64,000 nt of DNA from 2-02-FULL-48-14 sp964356195 (GTDB taxonomy: Bacteria > Patescibacteriota > Gracilibacteria > UBA1369 > 2-02-FULL-48-14): positions 77,826-141,825 of the forward strand of contig CAYHGP010000001.1 in the NCBI GenBank assembly GCA_964356195.1. The letters run 5' to 3'. How positions within the stretch are numbered: the stretch's first letter is position 1; every line of letters starts with the position of its first letter. Below, one piece after another: positions 49,651 through 55,887 of this stretch. The translations under genes and the position numbers were made by a program. Below the pieces are notes generated by a model. The model was not told the origin of the DNA. It ran no database searches and saw nothing but the letters and a program-made list of their open reading frames with translations.

Positions 49651-49653
49651 TCT
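49625..49653 (+). promoter_or_regulatory. Internal promoter before the PTPS gene
   Basis: TTGAGA (49625-49630), 17 nt, extended -10 TGC-TAATCT (49648-49653), 9 nt to the ATG. It lies over the folP stop. Confidence 0.55.
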
Positions 49654-49662
49654 GGTTTTCCT

Positions 49663-50100
49663 ATGTTTGTTTCCAAAGACTTTACTTTCGATTCTGCGCA
49701 CTTTCTCACGAAATACCATGGGAAGTGTGAACATCTGCATGGTCATACCTATAAATTACGGGTGACCGTGGAAGGGAAAATCCAAGAAAATGGACTGGTG
49801 ATTGATTTTGGCATTTTGAAAAAGATTGTGAAAGAGCGGGTGCTTAATAAATTTGACCATCGCTGTTTGAACGATGTTTTGGACAACCCCTCTGCAGAAG
49901 TGGTGGCGAAGGCGATTTGGGGGGAGCTGGAGGACTTGTCGACTTTATTGAAAATGGAGGCGCAGGATCCGAATTTGCCGGAAGAGATTAAGCGACTTTT
50001 GGAAGGAGAGGGGGTGAAGGATGTTTCACAGCACGTGAGGCTCTATGAAGTTTGTTTGTGGGAAACGCCGGATAGTTTTGTTACTTACCGCGGGGAATAA
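49663..50100 (+). CDS. 6-pyruvoyltetrahydropterin synthase family protein, PTPS-III-like (FolB bypass)
   Basis: The 145-residue protein has the zinc His residues of the family (FDSAHFL and HLHGH) and the active-site segment GKCEHLHGHTY. The catalytic Cys is followed directly by Glu. In the PTPS-III group a Glu replaces or accompanies this Cys, and the enzyme makes 6-hydroxymethyl-dihydropterin from dihydroneopterin triphosphate, replacing FolB. Its place between folP and folK, with no folB in the cluster, supports this. A QueD role in queuosine synthesis is the alternative. Its stop overlaps the folK ATG by one base. Confidence 0.85.
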   Translation: MFVSKDFTFDSAHFLTKYHGKCEHLHGHTYKLRVTVEGKIQENGLVIDFGILKKIVKERVLNKFDHRCLNDVLDNPSAEVVAKAIWGELEDLSTLLKMEAQDPNLPEEIKRLLEGEGVKDVSQHVRLYEVCLWETPDSFVTYRGE

Positions 50101-50627
50101 TGCGTGTTTTTTTGGGACTCGGGACTAACTTGGGAGATCGCGAAATGAACCTCGTAACGGCGCGGGATTTGCTGATGAAAAAAGACGTTTTGGTTATGGG
50201 ACAATCGAGTGTTGAGGAAACGGAGCCGCTCGGTGGACTTGATCAACCGAAGTATTTGAATCAAGTGGTGGATTGCCAAACGGATTTGTCGCCTGAGGCT
50301 TTGCTGAGTGTGTGCAAGCAAGTGGAAAAGGAGATGGGGAGGCCGGTTGAGGCGGTGGTGGGGAATGTGCAGTTTGGTATGGCGGCACCGAAGCCGAAGT
50401 GGGAGTCTAGAATTATTGATATCGATATTTTGTTTTATGGCGACCAGGTTCTGGATACGCCGATTTTAAAAATCCCACATCCGGGAGTGGTGGAGCGCGA
50501 TTTTGTGATGCGGGANNNNNNNNNNNNNNNNNNNNNNNNNNNNNNNNNNNNNNNNNNNNNNNNNNNNNNNNNNNNNNNNNNNNNNNNNNNNNNNNNNNNN
50601 NNNNNNNNNNNNNNNGCTCAGGCATAA
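50100..50627 (+). CDS. folK: 6-hydroxymethyl-dihydropterin pyrophosphokinase (3' end in gap)
   Basis: FolK activates the pterin before FolP. The 139 readable residues include VFLGLGTNLGDRE, YLNQVVDCQT, VEKEMGRP, RIIDIDILFYG (Mg2+ Asp residues) and IPHPGVVERDFVM. A 100-N gap then covers the C-terminus; A-Q-A-stop after the gap may or may not be its true end. The usual length of about 160 residues means only a few dozen residues are missing. Confidence 0.9.
   Translation: MRVFLGLGTNLGDREMNLVTARDLLMKKDVLVMGQSSVEETEPLGGLDQPKYLNQVVDCQTDLSPEALLSVCKQVEKEMGRPVEAVVGNVQFGMAAPKPKWESRIIDIDILFYGDQVLDTPILKIPHPGVVERDFVMRXXXXXXXXXXXXXXXXXXXXXXXXXXXXXXXXXXAQA
50516..50615. other. Assembly gap (100 N) at the 3' end of folK
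   Basis: Exactly 100 N, true length unknown; it lies 20 nt before the transketolase-like gene. Confidence 0.99.
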
Positions 50628-50634
50628 TGCACGC

Positions 50635-51387
50635 ATGAATCCTCGACAACGAGAACTTCGACTTTCGGCTCTGGAGCTCATTTCCAAGATGGGTCATGGA
50701 CACAGTGGACGTATGCTGTCTTCCATAGATCTGATTGAAGGGCTGTATTTTGGTACCGAAAATGATCGGCAGGTTTTTAAACACAATCCAAAAGTTCCAC
50801 AGTGGGAAGACCGTGATTATTTCGTGCTTTCCAAGCTGGAGGCATTGCCTGCGTTGTATTCGGTTTTGGCGAAAGATGGCTACGCGGTGCCTGAAGTTTT
50901 GCCGGTATTCCCCAATCGAAAAGTGCCCGGAGTGGAGGTGACCACGGATGAACACGGTTACGGACTTTCGGTGGCCGTTGGAATGGCACAGGCTATTAAA
51001 ATGGATCGCTTGAATCAGCACGTGTTTTGCTTGATTGGAGACTATGAACTTCGTCATGGTATTGCGTGGGAAGCGGTGATGACGGCGGCGGAAAATAAAC
51101 TTGAACGCCTGTGTTTGATCATTGATGAGAACGACCCTCATGACATTCCGATTCAGGAACGATTTGAGTCTTTCGGTTGGAAAGTGATTAAGCTGCGTGA
51201 TGCTCATGATCACGATGAAATTGTTTACGGTTACATGAAAGCGCGGCTCACTTTGCGTAAGCCGACGTGTATTTGGGCGCCTACTAAAAAGTCGGCTGGA
51301 GTACCGTTTGCGGAACGAAAAGCGGAATATGATGACACGATTTTTTCGGCTGCGGAACTGCAAGAAATTCGATCTATTTTAATTTAA
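50635..51387 (+). CDS. Transketolase-like N-terminal (TPP-domain) protein with altered active site
   Basis: The 250-residue protein aligns with the N-terminal half of split transketolases: MGHGHSGRMLSSIDLIEGLY, DYFVLSK, VPGVEVTT, GYGLSVAVGMAQAIKMD, IGDYELRHGIAWEAVM and LIIDEN. Key positions differ: the LSKGHA motif reads LSKLEA (His lost), the GSLGQG loop reads DEHGYG, and the TPP-binding GDG reads GDY. Normal thiamine-diphosphate binding or catalysis is doubtful. Its partner gene starts 3 nt downstream. It may be a diverged enzyme or a non-catalytic relative. Confidence 0.75.
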   Translation: MNPRQRELRLSALELISKMGHGHSGRMLSSIDLIEGLYFGTENDRQVFKHNPKVPQWEDRDYFVLSKLEALPALYSVLAKDGYAVPEVLPVFPNRKVPGVEVTTDEHGYGLSVAVGMAQAIKMDRLNQHVFCLIGDYELRHGIAWEAVMTAAENKLERLCLIIDENDPHDIPIQERFESFGWKVIKLRDAHDHDEIVYGYMKARLTLRKPTCIWAPTKKSAGVPFAERKAEYDDTIFSAAELQEIRSILI

Positions 51388-51390
51388 ATT

Positions 51391-51738
51391 ATGCTGCTCG
51401 ACGTAAAGCTCACTCAACTCGCGCTGAAAATGAAGAACCTTGTGCTTTTGGATTTGAGTTTTCCTCATATGAAATTTCCGGAGTTTAAAAAGGCTTATGA
51501 AAATCGCTATATTTGTTTGCCGTGTCGTGGAGAAATGGCCGTTTCCATGGCGGCGGGGCTCGCGAGTTTTGGGAAGCTCATTGTTGTGTATGGCGACGAC
51601 TGCAAGAACAGTACCATTCCCGATACCACTCTGAATGTGAAAGTTTTGCAGGAAAGTGAAGAAGGGAAATGGGAAACATTGGAAGTGGACTTAAAAGCTT
51701 TTGGGCCTGCAGTTTTGTTGATTCCCGAGGAAGATTGA
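51391..51738 (+). CDS. Short transketolase C-subunit-like (Pyr-domain) protein
   Basis: The 115-residue protein covers only part of the transketolase Pyr domain: KNLVLLDLSFPHMKFPEFKK, YICLPCRGEMAVSMAAGLAS and FGKLIVVYG. Split transketolase C subunits normally have about 310 residues; the rest of the Pyr domain and the whole C-terminal domain are missing, replaced by a short strand-rich tail ending at a clean stop. The catalytic Glu of the usual AEQNM motif is shifted or lost (CRGEMA). The frame is intact and tightly coupled to the upstream gene, so it is maintained rather than decaying (inference). Confidence 0.65.
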   Translation: MLLDVKLTQLALKMKNLVLLDLSFPHMKFPEFKKAYENRYICLPCRGEMAVSMAAGLASFGKLIVVYGDDCKNSTIPDTTLNVKVLQESEEGKWETLEVDLKAFGPAVLLIPEED

Positions 51739-51746
51739 AGTAACTT
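51718..51746 (+). promoter_or_regulatory. prs promoter
   Basis: TTGATT (51718-51723), 17 nt, TAACTT (51741-51746), 18 nt before the ATG, overlapping the end of the upstream gene. Confidence 0.5.
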
Positions 51747-51764
51747 AGAGACACACATCGCTCA

Positions 51765-52706
51765 ATGGCTAAAACCACCCTCAGACTTTTCTCAGGAACT
51801 TCTCACCCCGCCTTGGCCGCTGCGATTGCCAAAGCGTTGAAGATTCCTCTTTCGAAAATGCATCATTCTCGCTTTGCTTGCAATGAAATTTATGCGAAGC
51901 CTGATGAAACCGTGCGCGGTATGGACGTGTACCTTGTGCAAACTTGCACCGGAAATGTAAATGAAGATTACATGGAGCTCTTCATTATGATCGATGCTTT
52001 GAAGCGCTCTTTTGCCCGTGAAGTCCACGTCGTCATTCCTCATTTTGGTTACGCCCGGCAAGACCGTGTGGCGTCGCCGCGGGAACCCATCAGTGCAAAG
52101 GTGATGGCGAATTTGATTGCTGCTGCGGGAGCGGATCATGTTATTTCTATTCATTTCCACAGCGATCAAACTCAAGGATTCTTTCCTTTCCCGATGGATA
52201 ATCTTCACACGAAAAACCTTTTTGTGGACTATTTGAGGAAGAAAAAAATCAAGAATCCTATGATTGTGGCGCCTGACGCAGGGGCTGCGAAAGAGGCGGG
52301 AAGGCTGGCACGGGAAATGGACTATCCTCTCGCGATTTTGACCAAAGAGCGCCCGAGTTTTAATACGGCGGAAGTGACTTCCGTGGTGGGGGACGTGGAA
52401 GGGAAGACCTGTATTATCATTGATGACATGGTGGATACGGCCGGGTCTGTTGTTGCGGCTCATGCGGCATTGCTGAAGAAAGGCGCGAACAAAGATATTT
52501 ATTTACTTTCAACACACGCGGTTTTTTCCGGGCCTGCGGTGGAACGACTTAGGAAAACGAAGTTCAAAGAAGTAGTGGTTACGGACACCGTGCCCGTACC
52601 AAAAGAGAAACATTTCCCAGGGCTCACGGTGCTTTCGGTGGCTCCTTTGCTCGCTCGAGTGATTCGCTCCGTGCATGAAGCTCATTCCGTAACGGAAGTT
52701 CTCTAA
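51765..52706 (+). CDS. prs: Ribose-phosphate pyrophosphokinase
   Basis: The 313-residue enzyme makes PRPP from ribose 5-phosphate and ATP. It shows the ATP-loop region HFGYARQDRVASPREPISAK, the SIHFHSDQTQGFF metal/flexible loop (usual DLHADQIQGFF), VAPDAGAAKEAGR and the PRPP loop IIDDMVDTAGS. Length is standard. It leads the prs - rpiB - rpe run, which feeds it ribose 5-phosphate. Confidence 0.95.
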   Translation: MAKTTLRLFSGTSHPALAAAIAKALKIPLSKMHHSRFACNEIYAKPDETVRGMDVYLVQTCTGNVNEDYMELFIMIDALKRSFAREVHVVIPHFGYARQDRVASPREPISAKVMANLIAAAGADHVISIHFHSDQTQGFFPFPMDNLHTKNLFVDYLRKKKIKNPMIVAPDAGAAKEAGRLAREMDYPLAILTKERPSFNTAEVTSVVGDVEGKTCIIIDDMVDTAGSVVAAHAALLKKGANKDIYLLSTHAVFSGPAVERLRKTKFKEVVVTDTVPVPKEKHFPGLTVLSVAPLLARVIRSVHEAHSVTEVL

Positions 52707-52716
52707 CTTTAAAAAT

Positions 52717-53163
52717 ATGAAAGTTTATTTGGGATGTGATCATGCTGGATTTCCTCTTAAAGAGTCCATTTTGGAACATTTGAAAACAGCCGGACACGAA
52801 GTGGTGGACGTGGGTGTTTTTACGGATGAAAAGAAAGTGGATTACCCGGACGTGGCAAAGGACGTGGCGGAGAAGGTGAGGGATGATTCAAGTAGCCGTG
52901 GAGTTTTGGTGTGCGGCACCGGAATAGGTGTGGCCATCGCGGCGAACAAAGTGAAAGGAATTCGTGCCGCGAATGTGCATGATGTTACGGAGGCTCGCTT
53001 CGCTCGCCTGCACAACAACGCCAACATTGTGACGGTTGGGCAGCGAACACTCGGCGCTGAAACAGCAAAAGACGTGGTGGATACTTTCTTATCAACAGAC
53101 TTTGAGGGAGGACGTCACGAAGAGCGCGTTAAAAAAATAACGGCCATTGAAAATGAACAATAA
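52717..53163 (+). CDS. rpiB: Ribose 5-phosphate isomerase B
   Basis: The 148-residue RpiB interconverts ribose 5-phosphate and ribulose 5-phosphate. It has YLGCDHAGFPLKE at the start, VCGTGIGVAIAANK (catalytic Cys region), and RAANVHDVTEARFARLHNNAN, all family hallmarks. It lies 10 nt after prs and overlaps rpe by 11 nt. Confidence 0.94.
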   Translation: MKVYLGCDHAGFPLKESILEHLKTAGHEVVDVGVFTDEKKVDYPDVAKDVAEKVRDDSSSRGVLVCGTGIGVAIAANKVKGIRAANVHDVTEARFARLHNNANIVTVGQRTLGAETAKDVVDTFLSTDFEGGRHEERVKKITAIENEQ

Positions 53164-53788
53164 AGTTCAGATTTCCCCGTCTATTCTATCCGCGGATTTT
53201 GGACGTCTCAATGAAGATATTGCCAGTATCGAGGCGTTTTCGGATTCTTTGCACGTGGACGTGATGGATAACCATTTTGTGCCGAACCTAACGTTTGGAG
53301 CGCCCGTGGTTCGTTGCATTAAAACCAAGCTTCCTCTCCAGTGCCACCTCATGGTGGAGCATCCTGAGCTTTATGTTGATGCGTTTAAAGAGGCGGGAGC
53401 AGGCAGTTTTATTTTTCATATTGAAACCACCTCTGAGGCGCCGGGACTCGTCAAAAAAATTCGCGCCGCCGGAATGAAGGCAGGAGTGTCGTTGAATCCC
53501 GGGACCGAGCTTTCATCGCTCGATGGAGTGCTTGGGGAAGTTGATAGCGTTCTGGTGATGAGCGTTCAGCCGGGCTTTGGCGGCCAAGCTTTTATGCCCG
53601 TGGCGCTCGAAAAAATCCGCGTCCTACGCGAAAAATTTCCTGAGCTTGATATTGCTGTGGATGGAGGTATTAATGCCGAGACCGGAAAACAATGCAGAGA
53701 AGCCGGGGCCTCTACTTTAATTGCCGGGTCTTTTATTTTTAACGCCAAAGATCGCGAAGAAGCTGTGCGGAGCTTGCGCGTCTTTTAG
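53153..53788 (+). CDS. rpe: Ribulose-phosphate 3-epimerase
   Basis: The 211-residue TIM barrel interconverts ribulose and xylulose 5-phosphates. Motifs are ISPSILSADFGRL, HVDVMDNHFVPNLTFG (metal-binding His and Asp), CHLMVEHP, VMSVQPGFGGQ and DIAVDGGIN. I start at the ATG at 53153 rather than the TTG 6 nt upstream. It ends at TTAG, where the convergent gene also stops. Confidence 0.95.
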   Translation: MNNKVQISPSILSADFGRLNEDIASIEAFSDSLHVDVMDNHFVPNLTFGAPVVRCIKTKLPLQCHLMVEHPELYVDAFKEAGAGSFIFHIETTSEAPGLVKKIRAAGMKAGVSLNPGTELSSLDGVLGEVDSVLVMSVQPGFGGQAFMPVALEKIRVLREKFPELDIAVDGGINAETGKQCREAGASTLIAGSFIFNAKDREEAVRSLRVF

Positions 53789-53982
53789 GCTTGCTGGAAT
53801 TCTTCGTCTTCTAGGCGCTGGAATCCGGTTTCAACGATAGAGTCTCTTACGGTTACTAGCTCTTCTTCCAACTGACGGGCCGAAATGGTCTTTGCACACG
53901 CTTTGCTCATAAGGTCAATTGGGGCCTTATTGCTCACTCGGTCGCTCCCTACAAAGATTCCTTCCGGTGTGTTGGTATCCAT
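53785..53982 (-). CDS. Small hypothetical protein
   Basis: The 65-residue soluble, acidic protein starts MDTNTPEGIFVGSDRVS and has one long predicted helix (ISARQLEEELVTVRDSIVE). A good promoter 22 nt upstream supports both the gene and the ATG at 53982. Not recognised. Confidence 0.55.
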   Translation of the reverse strand: MDTNTPEGIFVGSDRVSNKAPIDLMSKACAKTISARQLEEELVTVRDSIVETGFQRLEDEEFQQA

Positions 53983-54003
53983 GTTAAAAGAAAACAAGGT
54001 CCA

Positions 54004-54031
54004 ACTATAGCTCTTTTATCAATTTAGTCAA
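54004..54031 (-). promoter_or_regulatory. Promoter of the 65-residue hypothetical gene
   Basis: On the minus strand TTGACT (54031-54026), 16 nt, TATAGT (54009-54004). It overlaps the stop of the upstream methyltransferase gene. Confidence 0.65.
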
Positions 54032-54588
54032 GCAGCTTCCGCCAAGGCGCAAGTGTAGCCCTTCGCTTCTTTTAGTTTCTTGTAGTTGCCGAATTTTTCT
54101 TTGAAAGTCCGTTTGATGTATTCGCGGAGGCCGGCGATGGTTACAAAGTAGACACGACCTCCAGGTTTGAGGTGGCGAAGACAATCGTTCAGCATGATCT
54201 CATAGAGTTCTTTACCTGGTTTGGCGGGAAGGTTAGAAACAATGAGGTCAAATTTCATGTCCGATGGGACGGCGCTGAGGCCGTTGCTCAGATAAATTTT
54301 ACAGTTGAGGAGACCGTTGATCTTTGCGTTTTCGTGGGCATATTCAATGGCGACAAAATCTTTGTCCACCATGTGTACTTCGCCCTGAGTTTCCTTGGCA
54401 AGCGTGATGCCAATGGGTCCGTAACCACAACCGAGGTCTAAAATAGTATCAGTGGGTTTCACCTCGATGTCCTCGAGAAGCATTTGTGTCCCCAAATCAA
54501 TTTCCTTCGGACTGAAAAGCCCCCACGTGCTGTGAAAGGTGAGGGGGTGAGCGCGAAGGACGGTTTGGAATTCGATGTCTGGGGTCAT
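54028..54588 (-). CDS. RsmC/RlmG-type small-domain methyltransferase
   Basis: The 186-residue class I SAM methyltransferase has HSTWGLFSPKEIDLGTQML, motif I ILDLGCGYGPIGITLA, VDKDFVAIEYAHENAKING, and the N6/N2-guanine-type catalytic motif LIVSNLPAKPG (NPP variant NLP). The match is to the C-terminal half of RsmC-like rRNA guanine methyltransferases. The target RNA base is not known. I start at the ATG at 54588; the in-frame extension upstream runs through tRNA-Arg and repeats. Confidence 0.85.
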   Translation of the reverse strand: MTPDIEFQTVLRAHPLTFHSTWGLFSPKEIDLGTQMLLEDIEVKPTDTILDLGCGYGPIGITLAKETQGEVHMVDKDFVAIEYAHENAKINGLLNCKIYLSNGLSAVPSDMKFDLIVSNLPAKPGKELYEIMLNDCLRHLKPGGRVYFVTIAGLREYIKRTFKEKFGNYKKLKEAKGYTCALAEAA

Positions 54589-54600
54589 TGGGAGGGGAAC

Positions 54601-54617
54601 ACTCGTCTTCGACGAGT
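54601..54617. repeat. Short palindrome, CTCGnC family
   Basis: ACTCGTC-TTC-GACGAGT, a 7-bp stem with a 3-nt loop, between the methyltransferase gene and tRNA-Arg. With its upstream flank it matches 29705-29726. Confidence 0.5.
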
Positions 54618-54636
54618 ATGGTGACCGTGGCAGGAG
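54618..54636 (-). repeat. Copy of the tRNA-Arg 3' end
   Basis: 19 nt identical to 54682-54700, which is the CCA end, acceptor strand and part of the T-arm of tRNA-Arg. It lies 45 nt downstream of the tRNA 3' end, in the same orientation. It resembles an attachment-site duplication. Confidence 0.55.
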
Positions 54637-54682
54637 GACGCTCACATTGTTCGCTAACTCCGCCACTTCTTTAGAAAAACAA

Positions 54683-54759
54683 TGGTGACCGTGGCAGGAG
54701 TCGAACCTGCGACCCCCAGCTCCGCAAGCTGATGCTCTATCCAACTGAGCTACACGATC
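54683..54759 (-). tRNA. tRNA-Arg(GCG)
   Basis: A 77-nt cloverleaf. Acceptor GATCGTG pairs with CACGGTC; the D-arm is GCTCAGTTGGATAGAGC; anticodon stem TCAGC/GCTGG holds loop TTGCGGA, giving anticodon GCG. T-arm GCAGG-TTCGACT-CCTGC is perfect, discriminator is A and CCA is encoded. Most bacteria read these codons with an inosine-modified ACG anticodon instead. Confidence 0.9.
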
Positions 54760-54799
54760 ACGCTGGGCATCCTACGAGAAAAGCCGAAGAAATGCAAGA

Positions 54800-55174
54800 T
54801 CAGGTCTTGGCGACGTAATTTACCCCTTCGATTCCTTCAAAGTCACTGTCTAGGGTGTAAACTGTTGATCCAGTAGCATAGGCAGTAGCTAAAATAATAC
54901 TGTCCGCCATCGGAAGTTTGAGGTCTTGGCTGAGTTTGGCGGCCCACACAGCGAGGTATGCGTTCAATTCAACAACTTTGCCTTTTCGCATATGGTTTGT
55001 GACGGTTAGAGCCTGCGTTTCGTCGTACTCTCGAATGAATTTTTTGTATACTTCATAGATTGAAATGGTGGGCACGATGAAGTCACCTGACTCGATAAGT
55101 TCCGCAAAAAGATCCGCCTGTTTGCCGTCGGAAAAATACTCAATCCATGCTGAAGAGTCTAGTACGCTGTTCAT
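54800..55174 (-). CDS. PIN-domain ribonuclease toxin (VapC-like)
   Basis: The 124-residue PIN protein has SVLDSSAWIEYF, the Glu in ISIYEVYKKF, and the C-terminal acidic pair in LPMADSIILATA and YTLDSDF. It is an Mg2+-type RNase toxin by motif. Its ATG overlaps the antitoxin stop by 4 nt, the usual coupled arrangement. Confidence 0.85.
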   Translation of the reverse strand: MNSVLDSSAWIEYFSDGKQADLFAELIESGDFIVPTISIYEVYKKFIREYDETQALTVTNHMRKGKVVELNAYLAVWAAKLSQDLKLPMADSIILATAYATGSTVYTLDSDFEGIEGVNYVAKT

Positions 55175-55374
55175 ACTTCACGGTCCGGTTCACGGACGAA
55201 GGGAGTTAGGTTTTTATATCTTCCTCTCAGGTTCTGAATCGGCTCATCGGGTATGACTTCAATCCTACCTTGGTAAGCGAAAATCTGAAGTTTTGTGCCT
55301 GCCTTCAGATCCAACTGTTCACGTACTTCTTTGGGAATGACGATTTGGAATTTTGGGGAAAGAGTGATTGTCAT
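55171..55374 (-). CDS. AbrB/SpoVT-type antitoxin (VapB-like)
   Basis: The 67-residue protein has the swapped-hairpin motif LSPKFQIVIPKEVREQLDLK and GTKLQIFAYQGRIEVIP, then a basic tail for toxin binding. It precedes the PIN gene in a two-gene module next to tRNA-Arg, a site consistent with mobile origin. Confidence 0.82.
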   Translation of the reverse strand: MTITLSPKFQIVIPKEVREQLDLKAGTKLQIFAYQGRIEVIPDEPIQNLRGRYKNLTPFVREPDREV

Positions 55375-55454
55375 ACGTTTTTGTGATCGATAAGGAAACG
55401 GTAAAATTATACCTTGAAAAGAGGCCTGGAGTCAAGATAGTAGATTAATTCTCG

Positions 55455-55887
55455 TTAATTGTACTCGAAATAAGATCCCTGGAAGTTCTCACTCTCTTCA
55501 CCCAAAAAATCAGCGAGTTTTAGAGTTTCGTCCTGCGGGTTCATTCCGCATTTAAAGAGATCAATATAGAAGCTCGAGTCGATTTGAACTAATTCCTAGT
55601 GAATAGTAATCATCGCCATCAGAGTTATCTGTAAGATAGCCTGCCAGAAACCTTCTCCCAAGCTCCGGGTCATCAAAAGACTCGGATAGAATTTTCATCG
55701 GTTGTGAGTACCAGCCCCCGGTTTCAATGTAGGCATCCCTTAAAATTTGTATTTGCTGAGCTGAAAGTGTAATCCCACATCGAACAGCGATTTCTTCTGC
55801 GTATTCAGTTAACTCGTCAAGCTGCGCGCTGGTGCAGCAATTCGCAGCACATTTGTTTGAGATAAGGTGGAGTCAGCGATTGGCCAT
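55455..55887 (-). pseudogene. Decayed hypothetical gene (in-frame stop plus frameshift)
   Basis: The ATG at 55887 directly abuts the stop of the upstream gene. Codon 5 is TGA, after which the same frame stays open for about 100 codons (including QLDELTEYAEEIAVRCG, QILRDAYIETGGWYSQPMKI and GRRFLAGYLTDNSDGDDYY) to a TGA at 55561. From about 55595 a second frame continues the protein-like sequence (LVQIDSSFYIDLFKCGMNPQ, then LADFLGEESENFQGSYFEYN) to a TAA at 55455. One stop and one frameshift therefore split a gene of about 143 codons. Not recognised. Confidence 0.65.

Noticed and set aside
55873..55875. In-frame TGA read as glycine (alternative genetic code).
   Set aside because: Many genes end in TGA at sites fixed by overlaps (9602, 23734, 34159, 35160, 59813), the tRNA-Trp anticodon is CCA, and internal TGA is absent from conserved genes.
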